Source: Pseudoclavibacter soli DSM 23366
GTDB lineage: Bacteria; Actinomycetota; Actinomycetes; Actinomycetales; Microbacteriaceae
DNA length: 64,000 nucleotides
NCBI RefSeq assembly: GCF_000423505.1
Contig: NZ_AUIC01000003.1
Location: 577,880 to 641,879 of the forward strand
Direction: 5' to 3'
This document shows positions 44,311 to 54,402 of this stretch, piece by piece. The notes beneath the pieces were generated by a model, which saw only the letters and a program-made list of their open reading frames with translations, was not told the origin of the DNA and searched no databases. Position 1 is the stretch's first letter; each line of letters begins with the position of its first letter. The position numbers and the translations under genes were made by a program.

Positions 44311-46470
44311 ATGAGCATGGCGAACAACGACAACGAGGGCAAGCGCAAAGGCTTCTGGCACCGGCGCAAAGAGGCCGAGGTCGTCGTCGAGCAGGTCGAA
44401 GGCGACCTGAGCGCGGCCGATGCTGCCCTGCCGGCCGATGCTGCTGCACCCAGCGCCCCCGAAGAGCCAACAACCCCCGAGGTATCAGCCCCGACCCCCG
44501 CCAAGTCGACGGAGGCTGCGGCCGAGGCCGGAGCCCAGGCTTCAGAGTCGACTCCTGAGCCAGTCGAAACCGAGAGTGCCGAACAGAGCGGCCATGTGCT
44601 CACCGGGTTCGCCTCGTCGGCCACTCCACCCGAGACCCGCCCGGTCTACGATGCCGGCCAGGCCGCCGCAGACGCCGCGCGCATTCAGAAGGCAGTGCGG
44701 GTAGCCCGCCCCGCCGGAGTGCCTGATCCGCTGCCCGAGACCAAGTCGAGCAGCGCAGGCATCGCTCCGCTGCCGACCGCCAGCGCACAGCCCGAGGCCG
44801 AGGCACAGCCGCAGACCCAGCCCAACCCCACCGCTGCCGAGGAGGCTGCGCTGGGGGCGCAGATCGCCAAAGCGGTCGAGCCCGCGCCTGCTGCTGCGAA
44901 GACCACACCGGCTGGCACCACTGACACCACTGACACCGCAAAACCTGCCACTTCGAGCAGCCAGACGGCCGATGAACTGCCTACTGCCCCTGAAGCGCAG
45001 GCCGCCAAGTCCGATACCGACGATCGCACTGCCGAAGAGAACAGCGACGAAGCCTCGACGCAGCCACCGACTGCGGTGCTCGCCAGCCAGAGCAGCGCAC
45101 CCAGCGCTGCAGCAGAGCCGGCGACTGAAGTCGCAGTGGCGAGCGGTGCTGCCGACCACTTCCCGGCTTCGACGGCAGCCAACGCCGAGCCCACTGCCCC
45201 CAAGGTCGCAGCCACCGACACTGCAGTGCCTGAGGCCGAAGCGGTGGACGAGACGCCAGAGTCACTGGTCGCCGCAGCAGCTGAAGCCGCCGAAGCCGAG
45301 GCTGCGGCAACCGAGGCCGAGGCAGCGGCCGCCCATGCGCATCCTTTGGTCGTGACGCCGGTCAGCCTCGACGAAGCCGAAACTGCCCAGCAGCCCGAAG
45401 AGCAAGTGGCGCCGCTGATCACCGAGCGCAACGTGACCGTGAGCGGACTGCGCCGTTCGTTCGGGCGCCGCAACGTGGTGCTCGACGGAGTCGGGTTCAC
45501 GGCACGCTCTGGTCAGGTCACGGCAATCGTCGGCCCCAACGGCTCGGGCAAGACCACGCTGCTGCAGGTTCTCGCCACCGTGCTGCGCCCCCAAGAGGGT
45601 GACGTGCGCATCAACGGCATCGACGCCGTGGTGCGGCCGCAGGATGTTCGCACATCAATCGGCTGGCTCACCGATTCTGTGGCCCTGTGGCCGAGACTCA
45701 GCGTGCGCAAGACGCTGCTGGCGTTCTCTCGGCTCTACGGCTATTCGCGCTCAGAGAGCCGCACCCGGGTCGACGAGCTGTTGGCCACCCTCGATCTGAC
45801 CGACCGGGCGAAGACCCCGGCTCGTCAGCTCTCGCGCGGCGAACGCCAACTGCTCGGGCTCGCCCGTGCGCTCGTGCACGACCCCCAGGTGCTGCTGCTC
45901 GACGAGCCCACCGAGGCCCTCGATGCCCGGCACCGCACGCTGGTGCTCGACCTGATCCGCGGGCTGGCCGGAGAGGGCAAGACGGTCATCGTGGCCACCC
46001 ACGACTTCGACCAGCTCGATGCCTGCGCCGACAACGTCGTGTACCTGCACGACGGGCGCACGGCCACCGCTGCTGAGATCGAGCAGGCACAGACCCTGCC
46101 GCGACTGTGGCGCATCAAGACCCTTGACCCGGCCGCGCTGCTCGAAGCCTTGCAGCGCTTCGACGTCGACTTCAGTGTCGACGAGAACAGCCAGTCGATC
46201 GAGGTGTTCGTCGACGACGAAGCCCAGGCCAACCTGTTGCTCGCTCGCCTAGTGATCGCCGGGGTGCCAGTGCACGCGTTCTCACCCGCGACCAGCCTGA
46301 TCGAGCAGACCTACAACGTGCTCAGCGGCACCGGCCCACAGCCGTCGCAGCTGACCCTGCTCGAGCAGACCGCGCGCACGCCGACCGCCGAGGTCGAGAT
46401 TCCTGAACAGCCGCGACGACGTGGCCGACGCGCCGCCGCACATTCCACCGACACCAAGGGAGACCGCTGA
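44311..46470 (+). CDS. ABC transporter ATPase with long acidic/Ala-rich N-terminal extension
   Basis: 719 aa. Residues 1 to about 375 are a low-complexity Ala/Glu/Pro/Ser/Thr sequence, probably disordered. The ATPase follows: Walker A IVGPNGSGKTTLLQ, signature LSRGERQLLGLARAL, Walker B LLLLDEPTEALD and H-loop ATHDFDQLD. A regulatory C-terminal part ends in a basic RRRGRRAAAH. The next gene is the matching permease, with a TGATG stop/start join. Substrate unknown. ATG 44311 or 44317. Confidence 0.85.
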   Translation: MSMANNDNEGKRKGFWHRRKEAEVVVEQVEGDLSAADAALPADAAAPSAPEEPTTPEVSAPTPAKSTEAAAEAGAQASESTPEPVETESAEQSGHVLTGFASSATPPETRPVYDAGQAAADAARIQKAVRVARPAGVPDPLPETKSSSAGIAPLPTASAQPEAEAQPQTQPNPTAAEEAALGAQIAKAVEPAPAAAKTTPAGTTDTTDTAKPATSSSQTADELPTAPEAQAAKSDTDDRTAEENSDEASTQPPTAVLASQSSAPSAAAEPATEVAVASGAADHFPASTAANAEPTAPKVAATDTAVPEAEAVDETPESLVAAAAEAAEAEAAATEAEAAAAHAHPLVVTPVSLDEAETAQQPEEQVAPLITERNVTVSGLRRSFGRRNVVLDGVGFTARSGQVTAIVGPNGSGKTTLLQVLATVLRPQEGDVRINGIDAVVRPQDVRTSIGWLTDSVALWPRLSVRKTLLAFSRLYGYSRSESRTRVDELLATLDLTDRAKTPARQLSRGERQLLGLARALVHDPQVLLLDEPTEALDARHRTLVLDLIRGLAGEGKTVIVATHDFDQLDACADNVVYLHDGRTATAAEIEQAQTLPRLWRIKTLDPAALLEALQRFDVDFSVDENSQSIEVFVDDEAQANLLLARLVIAGVPVHAFSPATSLIEQTYNVLSGTGPQPSQLTLLEQTARTPTAEVEIPEQPRRRGRRAAAHSTDTKGDR

Positions 46471-47504
46471 TGGGCACCCTGATCGCACTCGAGCTACGCA
46501 CCCGCGCACGCGGCATCGGATGGATCGTGCTGCAGATTCTGTGGGTGCTCGCCATCGGCGGGCTGACTGCCGGCGTGTACTTCACGGCCACCAACTCCGG
46601 CGAGCCGGTGGGCAAGTGGCTGTACTCGATCATTCTGTACTTCACCCTGTTTCTGGCCACGATAGTCACACCGGCCATCGGTGGCGGGTCGATCAACGGC
46701 GACCGAGCCAGCGGCCTGCTGACACAGGTGCAGACCACCGCGGCCAGCGCATCCACCATTGTGTGGGCCAAGGCATTCGCCGCGTGGATCGCCTCGCTCG
46801 GCTTCGTGCTCACCGCAGCCCCGTTCTTGGCGTTCGCGGCGTGGGCCGGCGGCGTCGACTGGCCGGTAGTGCTCGTGTCGGTCGTGGTGCTGATCGCCGA
46901 GCTGGCGTTCTTCGCTGCGCTGAGCGTGGCATTCTCGGGGCTGTTCAGCCGCTCGGTGTTCTCTGTCGCACTGTCGTATCTGGTGATCGCGCTGCTGTCG
47001 GTGGGCACGGTGCTCGGGTTCGGCATCGGCTCAAGCCTGCTGACCAGCACGCGCGACGTGCAGGTGTCGACCTATGACGAGAGCGCCTCAGAGCTGGGTC
47101 AGGCCAATTGCACCACGGTCACCGAGCAGCGCACCTATCAGCGCGCCGACCTGCTGTGGCCGGTGCTCGCCGCCAACCCCTTCGTGATCGTGGCCGATGC
47201 CACGCCAGCCAGGTTCACCACTGCCGCAGGCGGCGCCACACCCGGCTACCCCGACAACCTGCTCACCGGGGTGAAGGTGGCTTTGCGCACGGCGCAGGCC
47301 TCGCCCATCCCTACCGAGACGGTCAACGAGTGCACCTGGAACAATGACACCCTCACCCCCCGCGAGCAACTCGCCGGCACGCAGCCGGTGTGGTTCTACG
47401 GGTTGGCCGCACAGTTCGTGTTCGCTCTGGTGCTGCTGGGCTGGGCCACCGCCCGCACCCGTCTGCCCTACCGCTCACTGAAGAAGGGCACCCGCATTGT
47501 CTGA
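46470..47504 (+). CDS. ABC transporter permease
   Basis: 344 aa integral membrane protein of the ABC-2-like type: six hydrophobic segments (from WIVLQILWVLAIGGLTAGVY to FVFALVLLGWATA). The GGGSINGDRASGLLTQVQTTAASAS loop is typical of ABC-2 coupling regions. A Cys-containing extracytoplasmic loop (about residues 195-300) precedes the last helix. The ATG overlaps the ATPase stop; its end overlaps mazG by 8 bp. Confidence 0.85.
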   Translation: MGTLIALELRTRARGIGWIVLQILWVLAIGGLTAGVYFTATNSGEPVGKWLYSIILYFTLFLATIVTPAIGGGSINGDRASGLLTQVQTTAASASTIVWAKAFAAWIASLGFVLTAAPFLAFAAWAGGVDWPVVLVSVVVLIAELAFFAALSVAFSGLFSRSVFSVALSYLVIALLSVGTVLGFGIGSSLLTSTRDVQVSTYDESASELGQANCTTVTEQRTYQRADLLWPVLAANPFVIVADATPARFTTAAGGATPGYPDNLLTGVKVALRTAQASPIPTETVNECTWNNDTLTPREQLAGTQPVWFYGLAAQFVFALVLLGWATARTRLPYRSLKKGTRIV

Positions 47505-48237
47505 TTCGCAGCTGTTCTCGAATGCTCCGTCTGCCGGCGGCAGCGCGCTCGACGGGCTCGTCGACACCGTCGACCAGCTGCTGCGCGAAGGCGGCTGCCC
47601 CTGGGATCGCGAGCAGACCCACGAGAGCCTGGCAAAGTACCTGCTCGAAGAGACCTATGAGACCCTCGACGCCATCGAGAGCGACGACGGGTCACCCGAG
47701 GCCACGCAGGCGCTGGTCGAAGAGCTGGGCGACGTGCTGTATCAAGTGCTCTTTCATGCCCGGCTGGCGCAGACCGAGGGGCGTTTCGACATCGACGATG
47801 TGGCTCGGGCCGTTGATCAGAAGATGCGTGCCCGGCACCCGCACGTGTTCGGCGATGCCGAAGGCAACCGACCAGTGGCCGAGACCGCAGACGATGTGGT
47901 CGGCATCTGGGATGCTGCCAAGGCTCGCGAGAAGAGCTCACGCACCAGCGTGCTCGATGGCATTCCCCAGGCGCTGCCTGCCCTCTCGCTGGCCGACAAG
48001 CTCATCGGGCGTGCGCACAAGCTCGGGTTGCTCGATGCAAGCGTGCCCGGGGCGGTGCCGGTGACGGATGAAGACGACCTCGGCAAACTGCTGCTGGCCA
48101 TCGTGGCGTCGGCCAAGGCTGCGGGGCTCGACTCAGAGCGTGCGCTGCGCACCACCCTGCGCGGATTCGCCGACGAGATTCATGCCGCAGAGCAGGCGGG
48201 TGCCGACGCCGGGGTGATCGGCGTGTCTGAGGGCTGA
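47497..48237 (+). CDS. mazG: Nucleoside triphosphate pyrophosphohydrolase MazG
   Basis: Hydrolyses NTPs and dNTPs to monophosphates, cleaning damaged pools or lowering ppGpp. 246 aa. Metal-binding acidic motifs: LLEETYETLDAIES and EELGDVLYQVLFHARLAQ, with CPWDREQTHESL before them and RARHPHVFGD after. The family is all-alpha. It starts in the last 8 bp of the permease gene, so it is coupled to the ABC genes. Convergent with mfd. Confidence 0.93.
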   Translation: MSDSQLFSNAPSAGGSALDGLVDTVDQLLREGGCPWDREQTHESLAKYLLEETYETLDAIESDDGSPEATQALVEELGDVLYQVLFHARLAQTEGRFDIDDVARAVDQKMRARHPHVFGDAEGNRPVAETADDVVGIWDAAKAREKSSRTSVLDGIPQALPALSLADKLIGRAHKLGLLDASVPGAVPVTDEDDLGKLLLAIVASAKAAGLDSERALRTTLRGFADEIHAAEQAGADAGVIGVSEG

Positions 48238-48334
48238 GGCGCGCGCTCGCCACCCCGCAGGCTCACCCAGTGCACGGAACGCGCGCTCGCTCGCCAGCAT
48301 GCACTGCCGCTGGTCACCACAGCCCCCCACCGGT

Positions 48335-48363
48335 GACCAACGAGCACACACCCTGACCAACGA
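48335..48363. repeat. 29-bp dispersed repeat, copy 2
   Basis: Near-identical to 38884-38912, again in a gap between convergent genes (mazG and mfd). Confidence 0.6.
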
Positions 48364-48388
48364 ACGCGCGGCAGCCCACGCAGCAAGC

Positions 48389-51300
48389 TCAGCTCTGCTC
48401 TGCCGCAGGCTCCCGCTCGATGATCTCGAGCGCCACCAACAGCTTGCGCACCCAATCGACCAGCGGCTCGGCGTCGTCTTGGGCCAACAGCTCGGTCGGG
48501 ATGGGCACAAGCAACCCCTGCCCGTTCGGCAGGTACTTGGCCTGGCCGTAGAGGCGACGCAGACGCGCCTGCAATGAGTCGCTGAGCTGCAACGGTGCGA
48601 CCCGCAGCCTCCCGCCCATGGCCGTGACCTCGGCAAGACCGCTGCCGGCCAGCGACCGGCGCAGCCGCGAGACCGCGAACAGGTTGCGCACCGCTGGCGG
48701 CAGGGCGCCGTACCGGTCGACGAACTCCTCGGCCACCGCATCGATCGCCCCGGGCCGCCCCGTGGGGCTCGACGCCGTGGCCAGCTTCTGATACGCCTCG
48801 AGACGCAGACGCTCCGAGTCGACGTACGCGGTGGGGATGTGCGCATCCACCGGCAGCTCGAGACGCAGCTCGACCTGCTCGTCGGTGTTCTCGCCCTTGA
48901 ACGTGTTGACCGCATCGCCGATCATGCGCAGATAGAGATCGAAGCCGACGCCGGCGATATGCCCCGACTGCTCGCCGCCGAGCAGGTTGCCCGCACCGCG
49001 AATCTCGAGGTCTTTCATGGCGACCTGCATGCCGGCGCCGAGCTCGTTGTTCGCCGCAATGGTCTCGAGCCGGTCGTGCGCCGTCTCGGTGAGCGTCTTC
49101 TCTGGGTCGTACAAGAAGTACGCGTAGGCCCGCTCGCGCCCACGCCCCACGCGCCCACGCAGCTGGTGCAGCTGCGAGAGGCCATAGCGCTGAGCATCGT
49201 CGACGATCAGCGTGTTGGCATTCTGGATGTCCATGCCGGTTTCGATGATCGTGGTCGACACCAGCAAATCGAACTTGTGCTCCCAGAAGTCGACGATCAC
49301 GCGTTCCAGCTCGGCTTCGTGCATCTGCCCGTGCGCCACCCCGATGCGCGCCTCGGGCACCAACTCGGCGAGATGCGCAGCCACCTTGCTGATTGATCCC
49401 ACGCGGTTGTGCACGTAGAACACCTGGCCCTCACGCAGCAGCTCGCGGCGGATGGCCGCCGCAACTTGGCGATCGCTGTACGCGCCCACATAAGTGAGCA
49501 CCGGATGCCGTGCCTCGGGCGGCGTGGCCAGCGTCGACATCTCGCGGATGCCGGTGACTGCCATCTCGAGCGTGCGCGGAATCGGCGTGGCACTCATCGA
49601 CAGCACGTCGACGTTGGTCTTGAGCTCTTTGAGACGCTCTTTGTGCTCGACACCGAAGCGCTGCTCTTCGTCGATGATGACCAGACCGAGCTTGGCGAAC
49701 TTCACCTGTTTGCTGAGGATTCGATGCGTGCCGATGACCATGTCGACTGTGCCGTCGGCCAGCCCGGCGATGGTGTCTGCGCTCTCTTTCGGCGTTTGGA
49801 ATCGCGAAAGCGTGCGCAACTTGACCGGAAAGCCGGCATAGCGCTCGGCGAAAGTCTCGGCGTGCTGCTGCGCGAGCAGTGTGGTGGGCACCAACATCGC
49901 GACTTGGTAACCGTCTTGAATGGCCTTGAACGCGGCCCGCACTGCCACCTCGGTCTTGCCGAAGCCGACGTCACCGGCGAGCAGACGATCCATCGGCATC
50001 TCGCGCTCCATGTCGCGTTTGACCTCGTCGATGGTCTGCAGCTGGTCGTGCGTCTCAGCGAACGGGAACGCCTCTTCGAGCTCGTGCTGCCACGGGGTAT
50101 CGGGCCCAAACGCGTGGCCCTTGGCCTGCGCGCGTTCGGCGTAGAGCTTGACCAGCCCAACCGCGATCTCGCGCACGGCCTTGCGCGCCTTGGCCTTGGT
50201 GCGCGACCAGTCAGAACCGCCGAGTTTCGAAAGCGCGGGCTCTTCGCCGCCGACATATCGGGTGAGCTGATCGAGCTGATCGGTGGGTACATACAGCCGA
50301 TCACCCGGGTGCCCGCGCTTGCTGGGCGCGTATTCGATGAGCAGATACTCGCGCTGGTGCTTCGCCTGGCCGGTGCCGACCTCGCGGCTGGTCATCTCGA
50401 TGAACCTTCCGATGCCGTGTTTGTCGTGCACCACGAGGTCGCCCGGTTTCAGCTGCATCGGGTCGACGGTGTTGCGCCGCCGACTGGCCAGCTTCTTGGG
50501 CTGCCCTTGACTGTATGCGGCCGCGCGCCCGAAGAAGTCAGCCTCGGTGAGCAGTGCCAGCTTGGGCCCGGGCAGCTCCCACCCCTCGGCGAGATCCGCC
50601 ACGACGACGGTCGCGAAGCCTGCTTTTGGCTGCCACCCGTCGACGGCGGCCTCAGCCGGGATGCCCTCATCGGCCAGCAGCTGCAGTGCACGCGCCGCGG
50701 TGCCCGCACCTGCGGCCGCGACCACTACCGCCCACCCCTCGCCCAGCAGGCTGCGCACATGACGGATGGCCCCGCTCGCGTCACCGGCGAAGCTCGGCAC
50801 GGCACGGCCAGCGAGTTGCACACCCGTGGCCGGTGCCACCACTTCTGGCTCACCCGGCGCCGCCTCGAAAGGCGAGATCTGCCACCACGAGCGAGGTTTG
50901 GCCGCCTTGCGCAGGGCATCGAGGTCGAGGTATTCGCCGGCGCTCAGATCGATCGGGGCATCGGCACCGGCGACTGCGGCGCTCCACGCCGCATGCAAAA
51001 ACTCTTTGTTGGTGGCGACCAGATTCTCGGCCCGGCTGCGCGCCCGCTCTGGGCTGAGCACCGCAACCACCGCATCCGGCGCAAAGTAATCGGTGATCGG
51101 CACCAAATGATCGTCGAGAGCAGGAGCGAGCGACTCCATGCCCTCGACGGGAATGCCCTCGGCCAGCTTCTCGAGCATGCCCGCGAGATTGGGAAACTCG
51201 TGCTGCATCTCGGCGGCGCGCTGGCGCACGTGCTCGGTGAGCAGCAGCTCACGGCTGGCGCCAATCGACACGTGCTGAAGCGGTTCGCCCACAGTGCGCT

Positions 51301-52000
51301 GGTCGGCCACGTGAAACTGTTTGATGGTGTCGACCTCGTCGCCGAACAGCTCGATGCGCACTGGCAGATCGGCGGTGGGCGCGAACACGTCGAGAATGCC
51401 GCCGCGCACGGTGAACTCGCCACGACGAGTGACCAGATCGACGCGGGCGTAGGCCAGTTCAACCAGGCGGTGCGCCAGCTCGTCGAGCGGGTGCTCTTCG
51501 CCCACGGTCAGCTCGATGGGGCGGATGTTCGCAAGGTTGTCAGAGACCGGCTGCAGTGCTGCGCGCACACTGGCGACCACCACCTGCACGCCTGCCGCTG
51601 TGCCAGTCTGGCGCGCCTGGCGCCAGTCGCTGACCTCGCGGATCACATCGAGCCGGGCACCAGTCACCTGCGGTGAGGGGCTCAGCCGCTCGTGCGGCAG
51701 CGTCTCCCATGCCGGCAACTCGCGCACCCATGCCGTGGGCAGGTACTCGTGCACCGCTCGCACCAGCACGTCGGCCTCACGACCGGTCGGGGTGACCACG
51801 AGGTATTGCCCGCCAGATGCGCCGGCATGTTCGGCGATCATGGCCGCGGTGAGCACCGTGCGCAGTCGTTCGATCGCGACCACGCTGACCTGTGACGAGT
51901 CGATCTCGGCACGCACCGCGTCGAAGGCGTCGGCCTGGCGCAGCGCATCCGCCAGCGCGGCGGCGCGGGTGACAGATGCGGGCTGGGTGTTCTCAGACAT
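48389..52000 (-). CDS. mfd: Transcription-repair coupling factor Mfd
   Basis: Translocase that removes stalled RNA polymerase and recruits UvrAB. 1203 aa, family length. UvrB-like N-terminal domains, the CarD-like polymerase-interaction domain (PGDLVVHDKHGIGRF ... YAPSKRGHPGDRLYVP), and helicase motifs LAGDVGFGKTEVA, VPTTLLAQQH, IIDEEQRFGVEHKE, MSATPIPRTL, STTIIETGMDIQNANT and QLRGRVGRGRERAYAYF. The TRCF C-terminal domain follows. ATG at 52000. pth lies upstream with a 42-bp gap. Confidence 0.96.
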   Translation of the reverse strand: MSENTQPASVTRAAALADALRQADAFDAVRAEIDSSQVSVVAIERLRTVLTAAMIAEHAGASGGQYLVVTPTGREADVLVRAVHEYLPTAWVRELPAWETLPHERLSPSPQVTGARLDVIREVSDWRQARQTGTAAGVQVVVASVRAALQPVSDNLANIRPIELTVGEEHPLDELAHRLVELAYARVDLVTRRGEFTVRGGILDVFAPTADLPVRIELFGDEVDTIKQFHVADQRTVGEPLQHVSIGASRELLLTEHVRQRAAEMQHEFPNLAGMLEKLAEGIPVEGMESLAPALDDHLVPITDYFAPDAVVAVLSPERARSRAENLVATNKEFLHAAWSAAVAGADAPIDLSAGEYLDLDALRKAAKPRSWWQISPFEAAPGEPEVVAPATGVQLAGRAVPSFAGDASGAIRHVRSLLGEGWAVVVAAAGAGTAARALQLLADEGIPAEAAVDGWQPKAGFATVVVADLAEGWELPGPKLALLTEADFFGRAAAYSQGQPKKLASRRRNTVDPMQLKPGDLVVHDKHGIGRFIEMTSREVGTGQAKHQREYLLIEYAPSKRGHPGDRLYVPTDQLDQLTRYVGGEEPALSKLGGSDWSRTKAKARKAVREIAVGLVKLYAERAQAKGHAFGPDTPWQHELEEAFPFAETHDQLQTIDEVKRDMEREMPMDRLLAGDVGFGKTEVAVRAAFKAIQDGYQVAMLVPTTLLAQQHAETFAERYAGFPVKLRTLSRFQTPKESADTIAGLADGTVDMVIGTHRILSKQVKFAKLGLVIIDEEQRFGVEHKERLKELKTNVDVLSMSATPIPRTLEMAVTGIREMSTLATPPEARHPVLTYVGAYSDRQVAAAIRRELLREGQVFYVHNRVGSISKVAAHLAELVPEARIGVAHGQMHEAELERVIVDFWEHKFDLLVSTTIIETGMDIQNANTLIVDDAQRYGLSQLHQLRGRVGRGRERAYAYFLYDPEKTLTETAHDRLETIAANNELGAGMQVAMKDLEIRGAGNLLGGEQSGHIAGVGFDLYLRMIGDAVNTFKGENTDEQVELRLELPVDAHIPTAYVDSERLRLEAYQKLATASSPTGRPGAIDAVAEEFVDRYGALPPAVRNLFAVSRLRRSLAGSGLAEVTAMGGRLRVAPLQLSDSLQARLRRLYGQAKYLPNGQGLLVPIPTELLAQDDAEPLVDWVRKLLVALEIIEREPAAEQS

Positions 52001-52042
52001 GGCGGCCTTCAGGATGCGCGGTCGGGCAGAGTACGGAGGAGA

Positions 52043-52633
52043 TCATTTGGCCTGTGGTGCGTGAAATCGCTGCTGCGCCTGGGTCAGGCCGTCGGTGACC
52101 ACGGTGAGCGCCGCATCTGCAGCGGTGGTGATCACGTCATCGAGGGTCTTGCGCTCAGTGGCCGAGAACGGCTTGAGCACGTAGTCGGAGACGGGCTGGC
52201 GGCCGCTGGGGTGGTCGATGCCGAATCGGATGCGGGTGAAGTCGCGGCTGCCCGTGGCCGCGATGATATCGCGCAGGCCGTTGTGGCCGCCGTGACCGCC
52301 GCCGTGCTTGATGCGCACGGTGTCGAAGGGCAGGTCGAGGTCGTCGTGCACCACGATCAGGTGATCGATGGGAATGCGGTAGTAGCCGAGCAGCGCTGCA
52401 GTGGGCCCACCCGAGGTGTTCATGAAGCTGCCGAGCCGGGCGACGAGCAGCTTGCCCGCCGTCGTGCGGCCGGTGGCCACGAACGCGTTGTTGCGCTTGT
52501 CACGCTGAAAAGCGCCTGCGCTGATGTCATCGGCTAGGCGCTCGACCACCATGTGGCCGATGCTGTGCCGGGTAGACGCGTAGTCGGGCCCGGGATTCCC
52601 GAGCCCGACTACGAGGTAGGGGGTGTCAGACAC
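52043..52633 (-). CDS. pth: Peptidyl-tRNA hydrolase
   Basis: Releases tRNA from peptidyl-tRNA dropped by ribosomes. 196 aa. LVVGLGNPGPDYASTRHSIG holds the catalytic Asn and His; DDLDLPFDTVRIKHGGGHGGHNGLRD holds the Asp and second Asn. It begins 3 bp after the rplY stop, forming the common rplY-pth pair. Confidence 0.95.
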   Translation of the reverse strand: MSDTPYLVVGLGNPGPDYASTRHSIGHMVVERLADDISAGAFQRDKRNNAFVATGRTTAGKLLVARLGSFMNTSGGPTAALLGYYRIPIDHLIVVHDDLDLPFDTVRIKHGGGHGGHNGLRDIIAATGSRDFTRIRFGIDHPSGRQPVSDYVLKPFSATERKTLDDVITTAADAALTVVTDGLTQAQQRFHAPQAK

Positions 52634-52635
52634 CG

Positions 52636-53283
52636 TTACTCAGCGTCACCTGCGCCAGCAGCCTCAGCAGCAGCCTCGGCCTCGGCGGCCTCGACGGCCA
52701 GCTCGTCGGCGGTGTCACCCAGGTCAGAGGCGCTCGGGGTGAACACCGAGACGATCAGGGCGTCGCCTTCGGTGACCAGCTCGGCACCCTCGGGCAGCAC
52801 CAGGTCTTTGGCGTGAATCTGGGTGCCGTCTTCGGCGCCCTCGATGTTGACCAGCACGCGCTCGGGGATGGCGATGGCCTCGACGCGCAGCAGCACGGCG
52901 TTGATGTCGAGCTCGGCGATGGTGCCGCCGATCGACTCGCCCTCGAGGTGCAGCGGCACCTCGACCTCGACCTTTTCACCGCGCTTGACGACCAGCAGGT
53001 CAACGTGCTCGATGATGCGGCGAACCGGGTCGCGCTGCACGTCTTTGACGAGCACCAAGTTCTCGTCGCCGTTGATGTCGACGGTCAGCAGGGCGTTGGC
53101 GGTGCGCAGCGCCAGGCTCAGCTGGTGAGCGGGCAGCGCGATGTGCTTGGGCTCGGTGCCGTGGCCGTAGATGACCGCGGGGGTCTGCTCGGCGCGGCGC
53201 AGCTGGCGGGCAGCGCCCTTGCCGAAGCTCTCGCGCACGGTGGCGACGAATGAATGGACGTCGTGTTCGGCTTTTTCAGCCAT
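52636..53283 (-). CDS. rplY: 50S ribosomal protein L25 (CTC form)
   Basis: 5S-rRNA-binding protein of the general stress (CTC) type. 215 aa. N-terminal L25 domain (ESFGKGAARQLRRAEQTPAVIYGHG; DVQRDPVRRIIEHVDLLVV) and the C-terminal TL5-type domain (EGESIGGTIAELDINAVLLRVEAIAIPE). An Ala/Glu-rich tail ends the protein. ATG at 53283 with AAAGGAGAAC; the longer frame to 53343 is not supported. Upstream of pth. Confidence 0.94.
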   Translation of the reverse strand: MAEKAEHDVHSFVATVRESFGKGAARQLRRAEQTPAVIYGHGTEPKHIALPAHQLSLALRTANALLTVDINGDENLVLVKDVQRDPVRRIIEHVDLLVVKRGEKVEVEVPLHLEGESIGGTIAELDINAVLLRVEAIAIPERVLVNIEGAEDGTQIHAKDLVLPEGAELVTEGDALIVSVFTPSASDLGDTADELAVEAAEAEAAAEAAGAGDAE

Positions 53284-53460
53284 GATGTTCTCCTTTGGTG
53301 GGATGCTCTCGCACCCGCCGGTTATTTGTCTCAACTCAAGCACTCACGCGCGAGGAGAGGGCGGGATGGCCCACTCACTGCGTCGATAACGGCCCCGATG
53401 TGCACCAGATGGCTGGCACACACCTCAGCCCTCGCCGAAGTTCTCGCCTAGTCTAGCGGC

Positions 53461-54402
53461 TCAGCCGCGCCAAGTGGAAACCTCGTCGAGAGCGGCCACC
53501 TCATCAGCGGTGAGTTCGGTGGTGGCCACGTCGAGCAGCCCCTGGATCTGCTCGGGTTTCGAGGCCGAGGCGATCGGGGCCACAATCTGTGGCTTGGCCA
53601 ACAGCCAGGCCAGTGCCACCGTGGCAATGGCCACACCGTGCGCCTGCGCGATCTCGTCGAGACGGTCGATCACCGCGAGCCCGGCAGGCACCGCGTATTT
53701 CGAAGCTTCACCGGCACGCGGTGAGTCGCCCTGTTGGATCGGAGTGCGGTACTTACCGGTCAAGAACCCTGACGCCAGCGACCAGTAGGGCAGCACCGCG
53801 AGGTCTTCGCGCACTGCGATCGGCGCCAGATCGGCCTCATAGTCGTTGCGGTGCACGAGGTTGTAGTGCGGCTGCAGCGCAACCGGCACTGCCCAGCCAT
53901 GCTCGCGTGCGACTTTCACCCACGCCTGGGTGCCCTCAGGAGTGAAGTTTGAGATACCGAGTGCACGCACCTTGCCAGCGGTGACCAATGCATCAAAGGC
54001 CGCCGCGGACTCTTCGATGGGTGTGTTCGGGTCTTCTTCGTGTGCGTAATAGAGGTCGATGTGGTCGGTGCCCAGCCGGCGCAGCGAGTCATCGGCCGCG
54101 GCGGCGATGTTCGCTGCCGCCAACCCCGGACGCTTGGCATCTTTGGCGACCTTGGTGGCGATCACCACGTCGTCGCGACGTTTGGCCTTCAGCCACTCGC
54201 CGATGATGCTCTCAGACTCACCGCCCACGCGCCCCGGTGCCCACGCCGGGTAGACGTCAGCCGTGTCGATCAGATTGCCACCGCCGGCGGTGAACTGGTC
54301 GAGCAGGGTGTTCGCCCCCTGCTGATCGACCGTCCAGCCGAAGACGTTGCCGCCGAATGCCAACGGAAAGATCTCAATGCCGCTTGCGCCGAGTGTGCTC
54401 AT
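53461..54402 (-). CDS. Aldo/keto reductase
   Basis: 313 aa NADPH-dependent oxidoreductase with a TIM-barrel fold. The tetrad is visible: Asp and Tyr in NLIDTADVYPAW, Lys in VVIATKVAKD and His in LYYAHEEDPN. The C-terminal cofactor loop has PIASASKPEQI. It resembles the YajO/AKR11 type. Substrate unknown. ATG at 54402 with AAGGAG upstream (in minus sense). Confidence 0.92.
   Translation of the reverse strand: MSTLGASGIEIFPLAFGGNVFGWTVDQQGANTLLDQFTAGGGNLIDTADVYPAWAPGRVGGESESIIGEWLKAKRRDDVVIATKVAKDAKRPGLAAANIAAAADDSLRRLGTDHIDLYYAHEEDPNTPIEESAAAFDALVTAGKVRALGISNFTPEGTQAWVKVAREHGWAVPVALQPHYNLVHRNDYEADLAPIAVREDLAVLPYWSLASGFLTGKYRTPIQQGDSPRAGEASKYAVPAGLAVIDRLDEIAQAHGVAIATVALAWLLAKPQIVAPIASASKPEQIQGLLDVATTELTADEVAALDEVSTWRG

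Noticed and set aside
44685..45500. Ala/Ser/Val-rich frame opposite the ABC ATPase head
   Set aside because: Mirror of the low-complexity coding sequence, no ribosome site; the plus frame leads into a real ATPase.
49409..51676. 755-residue open frame opposite mfd
   Set aside because: Antisense shadow of a long GC-rich gene; no domain recognisable.
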